DNA from: Camelus bactrianus
Lineage: Eukaryota; Chordata; Mammalia; Artiodactyla; Camelidae
Direction: 5' to 3'
Assembly: GCF_048773025.1 (NCBI RefSeq)
Contig: NC_133570.1
Location: 22,666,001 to 22,730,000 of the forward strand
DNA length: 64,000 nt
The position numbers and the translations under genes are program-made. This document shows, piece by piece, positions 58,821-64,000 of the stretch. A model generated the notes under the pieces. That model had not been told where the DNA came from. It saw only the letters and a program-made list of their open reading frames with translations, and did no database searches. Position 1 is the first letter of the stretch. Every line of letters begins with the position of its first letter.

Positions 58821-61120
58821 CCAGAGTCTGAGAGCGTTTTTATTAAGGGCAGCAGAGCGGGTCGCAGCATCTTAGAAAGCCTAGTTCCCACCGTGGGGGG
58901 AGAGGCGGGGCCCCCGCGCTTCGAGGAACCCAACCCGGGAGCGTGAATCCCTGAGTGGGCCCGGCCAGGCTGTGCTTGACAGCTCTCCCCTCCTCCAGAG
59001 GACCCAGCTGTCTGGACGTGGAGCAGCAAGGCTGCCTGTGGGCTTGGTGGGTGCCCGCAAGGGCTCCTCGGCCACTGCCCGCTGCGGGAGCAGGCACCAG
59101 GCCCGCAGAAGGGACCACACGCTGCCTCGCTCTCGGAGGCCAGGCCTCTGCTGATGGGGCAAACCTCAGGCTGCAATGCAGGAGGCTGCTGGCTTTGACC
59201 ACGGTGGCCATCCTCCCATGGCGAGCAGAGAAGGGAGGGGGTGACAGGCGGGCAGAGCTACGCGGGTGGAGATACGAAGCAATGTGACAGTTTCCAAGAA
59301 TGGCAATATTTCTGGATTCAGAGAAGCAACGAGAACAAATGGTGGCTTATTTGGACAGCTTCCGACAGAAATTGGCATTTTATTACAAATCTGCATGTGA
59401 GTGAAATACAGTCCAGCGTCACCTCTCTGCCAATGAAGAGACAGACGTGGGTGGACGCCTGGCCCAGCGCCCTTGCCTTCCTGGGCACAGGGACTCCAGA
59501 ACCTGCCTGTTGCGTACCGAGGACTAAAGAAGCCGAGTTCATGACACTCCGCAGGCCACGCGCCTGGACACCTGAGCAGCACCAGGTGGCCTGACCTGCC
59601 ATCGCTCCCACTTCTGCACAGGGAAAGCCAAGCTGCCACACAGGTCTGCAAGCCCCAGAGACACCTTGCGGTTCAGAACTAAAATTATAACAGGAAGCAA
59701 AGGCTCTTGAAGTCATCTTCTCCACAGGATCCAGCCCCCTAAGAGCCAGATGGGAAGCCACCAGTGGCAGAAGTGGAATTGGTGACACCCGGTGTTTGGA
59801 CCACTGGCTTCCTCTAGGTGTCAGTGACAAGACTCTACTCTTTCAGGGATAGTCCCACTTGCTTTGAAAAGACATGAACATTCAAATCCTTACAAGTTCA
59901 TCTGATGATAAATTCTAAGGTCAATTTTTATTTCTACAAAAGAAGGCAGTCAAAACAATATAAAACATGTCAAGGATATTACTGAGTGAGCTTCAAGTGC
60001 AGCTTGACTCTGCGAAGGCCGGGAGTCCAAAGGGAGGGAGGCTGGCCTGTTCCTGGGCTGGGCCAGTGACAGCGGAGTCGCCAGAGAGTCAGACCATGCT
60101 GAGGAAGGGCTGCGGTGGGGCAGCTGCACTGGGGAGTCGGAGAGTGCGCCCCGCGCTCTGTTGGATGGACACACGTTGGATGGAGCTCGGTGACAGGCGA
60201 GTGTGGAATTTCAAACGGACATTCTGGCTTTAGCGCTGTCTGCAAGCACCCGGGCATCTTCCAGAACGGCTGCGGGGAGGTGCGCCAACCTGTGGCCTGG
60301 GGAGACTCTCTGGTGAGAAATTCCACCCACAAGTGCTCTGTCCTCTGACTGGCAGGCCCCCGGGTGGCCGCAGCCCTGGTCCGGGGGGTCGCCCTCAGCA
60401 GACCAGCCCGGCTGGAGTTCCATCACGACGTGGACTTCAGGGTCTGCCCATTTGGTGAGCGTTACTGTGGTGACATTAGCCAGAGTTTACAGAAGAGCTG
60501 AGCCTCCCTTTCCATGGCTTTTTTGGGGGAGGGGCAGGGGAGTGGAAGTGGTTGGTTGCTTGTTTTTTTAATTTTTTAAAAGGATGTTATAAACTGGAAG
60601 CAAGAGAATTTGAACCGACTCCCAGAGCAGGCGGTGCAATGTGGAGAGAGAAGCCCCTAACACCGGCACAGTCTCTTCTGTGGGAGATGGGGCCTGGGTC
60701 CGAGGAGTGAGTGAAAAATAAACTAAATGCAAGAAAGTGGGAGTTGCAAGGGGAGGGGAAGAAGGGGAACCACAACCTTTTTTTTTTTCCTTTTTCTTTT
60801 TTAAAACCTTACGGGCTAAATGTAAATTGAAGATTCTGGATAAATTTGGACAGGAAAAGAAACACCATTCTTTTAAAGTAGATTGAAGCAGTGATTTTTT
60901 AAAACAAAGAAAGCAGAACTAGAACATCTTAAATTTTTAATCCTTTCTTTACAGGTTACCTAGACCACTTCTGATTAAGAAAACTGTAGAAAGTTAGTAA
61001 CTGCCACAAGCGAACGCCAGGCGGCGGCCCGAGTCAGCCTCCAGAGTCCTGCTTTGCGGGGTTCTGAATGCACTGCTCGGGGTCTCTGCGCACACTCGCT
61101 GGGGTCAATCGCGGCAGATT
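58820..61120 (-). other. UBE2L3 3' UTR
   Basis: Runs from the UBE2L3 stop to the distal poly(A) signal at 58839-58844, about 2.3 kb, fitting the long 3' UTR known for this gene. Alternative AATAAA signals on the minus strand lie at 59927-59932 and 59379-59384. T/A-rich tracts lie at about 60560-60810. Confidence 0.75.
58839..58844 (-). terminator. UBE2L3 distal poly(A) signal AATAAA
   Basis: The minus strand reads cttaataaaaacgctc, an AATAAA hexamer at the end of the long UBE2L3 3' UTR. Confidence 0.75.
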
Positions 61121-61275
61121 TTAGTCCACAGGTCGCTTTTCCCCATATTTCTTTGTAAACTCTTCAGCGTTCTTACAGAATTTTTTACGGTCCTTAGAGT
61201 ATTCTTCAGCTAGGTCAGCCCGGAGTGGGTGCTCGGGCTGGGGGTCGTTCACCAGTGCTATGAGGGACTGGATGA
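61121..61275 (-). CDS. UBE2L3: UBE2L3 (UbcH7) last coding exon, partial gene
   Basis: The exon follows acceptor 'ttcttggcag' at 61276 and encodes the C-terminal 50 residues, from [20 protein letters not shown] to EKRPVD and the stop. These residues match the last third of the ubiquitin-conjugating enzyme UBE2L3. They form the C-terminal helices of the E2 fold; the catalytic Cys lies in an upstream exon beyond the right edge of the window. UBE2L3 passes ubiquitin only to HECT and RBR ligases such as parkin and HOIP, acting in NF-kB signalling. The first two bases complete a split Val codon. Confidence 0.97.
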
Positions 61276-62230
61276 CTGCCAAGAAAAGGACAAGCACTGC
61301 TGGTTAGGACGCTCAGAAGGGGCACAGCAAGACCTGCAGCTCCGGTCAAACCTGACTTTCATCTCCATGCTTTGCAGACATAGCGGCCTCCCACTCACCT
61401 GAAATTCTAACCGCCAGCACTCAGCCCATCCTTCTTCTGAGAGAAGGAGTGATGGATGACAAACAGCCAGCACCACAGTGGACAGCGAACTGTACAGTGA
61501 TGCTGCGTCCTCCTCCTCCTTCTCCAGGGAGCCTTCTTGTACTGACACACGGGGGATGACCCAGTCCCCACTCCCGACTCTCTCCTGAACTCTGGGGACT
61601 CAGGCCCAGCACTGACAGCCTGACTCCCTCTCAAGTGAAGTTTCTCCGGGGCAGGGACCAGGTAGCGTGCCCAACACCAGTCAGCTCAAGGACTTTCTAT
61701 CATGGTGCCCTGAGTGATTGTGACAGGAAGGGTGTGTGACAGGCCTGCGCCATGTACATGCATGAGCCCACCCTGAGCAGCGAGAAAGGTTCATGTGACC
61801 ACCCTGTCTAATCACTGGGTGGGGCACAAACCATCCATTCCCAAGGCAGATGTCACGTGCTCCCTAAAGGGCAGTAAGACCCAGAGGTGCTGGAGGGCAA
61901 GCCCAGAGGTGAGGGGGAGGGGAGCACAGAAGGTCCAGGGGCCCCAGCCTCCTCAGAAGTAGGGAGCACGCAGCCACCACGCTTCTCACATCCGTGTCCC
62001 TCACTCACCTGACCCCCATCAGGATCAGCACCCTCACTGTCCCAGCAGAAAGGCCTCACGCCGAAGCCAGATTCCTTTCTGGGAGCGCATGCCTGTCAGT
62101 CACCCCAGCATCACAAGAAATTGACTAGAAACACTGTTTGTCCCATTTCTCCTTCTTTGCTGCATATCCACATGGAGCCCAAATGATTGCTTACTTGACG
62201 CAGTTTTTTAAATCAAAAAATATTTTTACA

Positions 62231-62335
62231 AGGAAGGCAGGGGAGGGAATAGCTCAGTGGTAGAGTGTGTGCTTAGCAAGCACAAGGTCCTGGTCCAATC
62301 CCCAGCACCTCCATTAAAGTCATTTTTTTTTAAAG
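62231..62335 (+). repeat. Camelid tRNA-Ala-derived SINE
   Basis: Contains 'atagctcagtggtagagtg', 'cttagcaagcacaagg' and 'caatccccagcacctcc'. It lies in the UBE2L3 intron in antisense orientation to the gene. Confidence 0.92.
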
Positions 62336-62388
62336 GCAAATGCACACCATATTACCTCATAGGGCTGTGAAAATGATTTATTTATTTA

Positions 62389-62525
62389 CTTGTTTTGTTG
62401 TGGGGAGATAATTAGGCTTTAATTAATTATTTTTAATGGAGGCATTGGGGATTGAACCCAGGATCTTGTGCATGCTAAGCACACGCTCTACCCCTGAGCT
62501 ATCCCCAGCTATCCCCTCCCCCCAT
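62389..62525 (-). repeat. Camelid tRNA-Ala-derived SINE, reverse orientation
   Basis: The reverse complement of the same SINE, with 'gggattgaacccaggatc' and 'ctacccctgagctatcccc', about 55 bases from the plus-strand copy. The head end shows a small local duplication ('agctatcccc' twice). Confidence 0.92.
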
Positions 62526-64000
62526 TAAAATAAGATTTAAAAAAACAAGGAAAATAAATGTTAGTAACACTCATGGAAAATCACTTTCACTTGCCATAAC
62601 TGAAAGCACCTAAGGCTGCTCTTGTGCAGCAGGGACACCCCTGCCTGAGAAGCATGCTCTTCCAGGAGCTGCCCCGGCTCACCGCCTCCAAGACCCTCCA
62701 CTGCACACCTAGCCGTGAGACGGTTCCATTTCAACTTCTGGGAAATCTGAACCACCTTTGCCTTTCAGCATAAATAGGCGGCTTCTTGTCCCTCTACTGG
62801 ATTAGAAATGGTTCAACAGCAGAAATGACACCGGTAAGTTTTCCAGTTTTCCCTCGTATGGAGACTCAAGGCTCTCTCCTGCTTACTATGCCCATCTTAG
62901 CACCTAATGTTAAGAGCATAAAACCCTTTCTTAATCACTAAGACTTGCTTTTCAAAAGATACTCACTTTGCAAGTTTGCAATTTGTCTAATTCTTTTCTG
63001 AGAACTTGCACTTATTTGATCAAGTCTAAGTATTTTCAAGTTTATTTAGTAGTTCTGATGAGTATTTCATTCTTTCTTGGTTCCTTTGGGAGCTAAACTC
63101 TAATAAATCCTGCTGAGCTCAGCCTGGTTTGCCAGTAGAACACTGACAGCTGAGAGCGCTTCCTGAGCCGTGGCCGTGGCCTGGCCCATTCCCTACACAG
63201 GACAGCGCGCTCATCACATAGTCCAGCCTGGGCTTCCTGCTCTCACCCTGAAGCACTTTTCCTCCTCCAAAGTGTAGGGGCTTAGACACATTATCAGAAC
63301 TTACCTCCTTTCTCATTGCATATGAGCAGAGAATAAGCCTATAAAGGTTCCTGTTTTTGTTCTTTCTGATAGCTCCTTTGTGATGGGGGATGTAAACAAT
63401 ACCTGTAATTTCCCCCTTTTCATGGCGATCCAGTGGGCTCCCTCCTCACAGAGTAATCTGTGAGGTGTACCTTCCTCATCTGCTGTGCAATGTCTTCCAT
63501 GGAATGTGATACAAAATATAAGCTTATGAATCTTATCCTTGAGTTTGTTATATTTTTTCAGTCCTCTTTCTAAATCTTATCTACTTGATTTGTTATAATA
63601 GGGTATGGGGGACTAAACATTCCACTTATGAATTATTTGATTTTTCTTTTCATCTAATTGTGTTGCTGTGTTGTTTGGTACATAGAGAGGTCAGTATTAC
63701 ACTGGCTTTTCCACTGACTGTATTTCAAACACAAATCTCATTCAACCACCAAACAAAGCCGCTGCTCTGTTGCTCATGTCTACCAGAACCAGACAGTGCT
63801 GAGCACAACTGTTTTTACATTCTCTCTTCTGGTACTACTACTGCCAGCTCCTACCACCTTTCTGTTTGATATAGTTTTGCCTATTTTCTTGACTTTTCTC
63901 ATGCTATTTTTGCTCAGCTTTTAATACTTCTTTACTAAAAAAAAAAAAGAAAAAAAAAGATTTAATTCATATACCAAAAAAGAACTCTCTTAAAAATATA

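Larger units (their letters stand above)
61276..64000 (-). other. UBE2L3 intron (incomplete)
   Basis: Extends past the window end. It contains two SINEs in opposite orientation, and AT-rich sequence from about 63340 onward that resembles degraded L1 (antisense-like near 63580-63700). An A-rich tract lies at about 63937-63960. No other gene is seen. Confidence 0.65.

Overview
The window is mammalian nuclear DNA, most likely from a camelid (alpaca, llama or camel). Genes are intron-split with GT-AG junctions and CpG-dense promoters. Introns carry at least eight copies of a short SINE derived from tRNA-Ala (box A-like 'tagctcagtggtagag', anticodon-region 'cttagcatg', box B-like 'gttcaatcccc'), a type typical of camelids. 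Old L1, L2, MIR and one MLT1-type LTR fossil fill much of the rest.

The gene order matches the block known from human 22q11.21, read in the opposite direction. From left to right: YPEL1 (+, coding exons 4662-8088); PPIL2 (-, 20 coding exons, 29093-11998), tail to tail with YPEL1; an uncharacterised six-exon gene for a 302-residue protein (-, 35668-30360); the miR-301b/miR-130b hairpin pair (-, 38625-38221) below a CpG-dense promoter at about 39.2-39.6 kb; SDF2L1 (-, 44045-42216); CCDC116 (-, 51934-48082); YDJC (+, 54379-55929); and the last coding exon and long 3'UTR of UBE2L3 (-, 61275 down to about 58820), whose remaining exons lie beyond the right edge. I joined exons by following reading phase across splice sites. 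The assembled proteins are YPEL1 119 aa, PPIL2 521 aa, SDF2L1 221 aa and YDJC 323 aa, at or within one residue of the lengths I recall for the human proteins. CCDC116 has one undecided donor site.

The genes are not an operon. They share some themes: ubiquitin and protein folding (PPIL2 U-box/cyclophilin, UBE2L3 E2 enzyme, SDF2L1 ER chaperone partner) and cell growth (YPEL1, miR-130b/301b). Points most worth a second look are the uncharacterised gene with a frame-preserving, stop-free intron; the triple-CCAAT plus CHR-like promoter above the miRNAs; a 170-bp inverted duplication left of YPEL1; a GC-AG intron in YPEL1; and a perfect Maf recognition element between YDJC and UBE2L3. I saw no viral system, CRISPR array or other exotic machinery.
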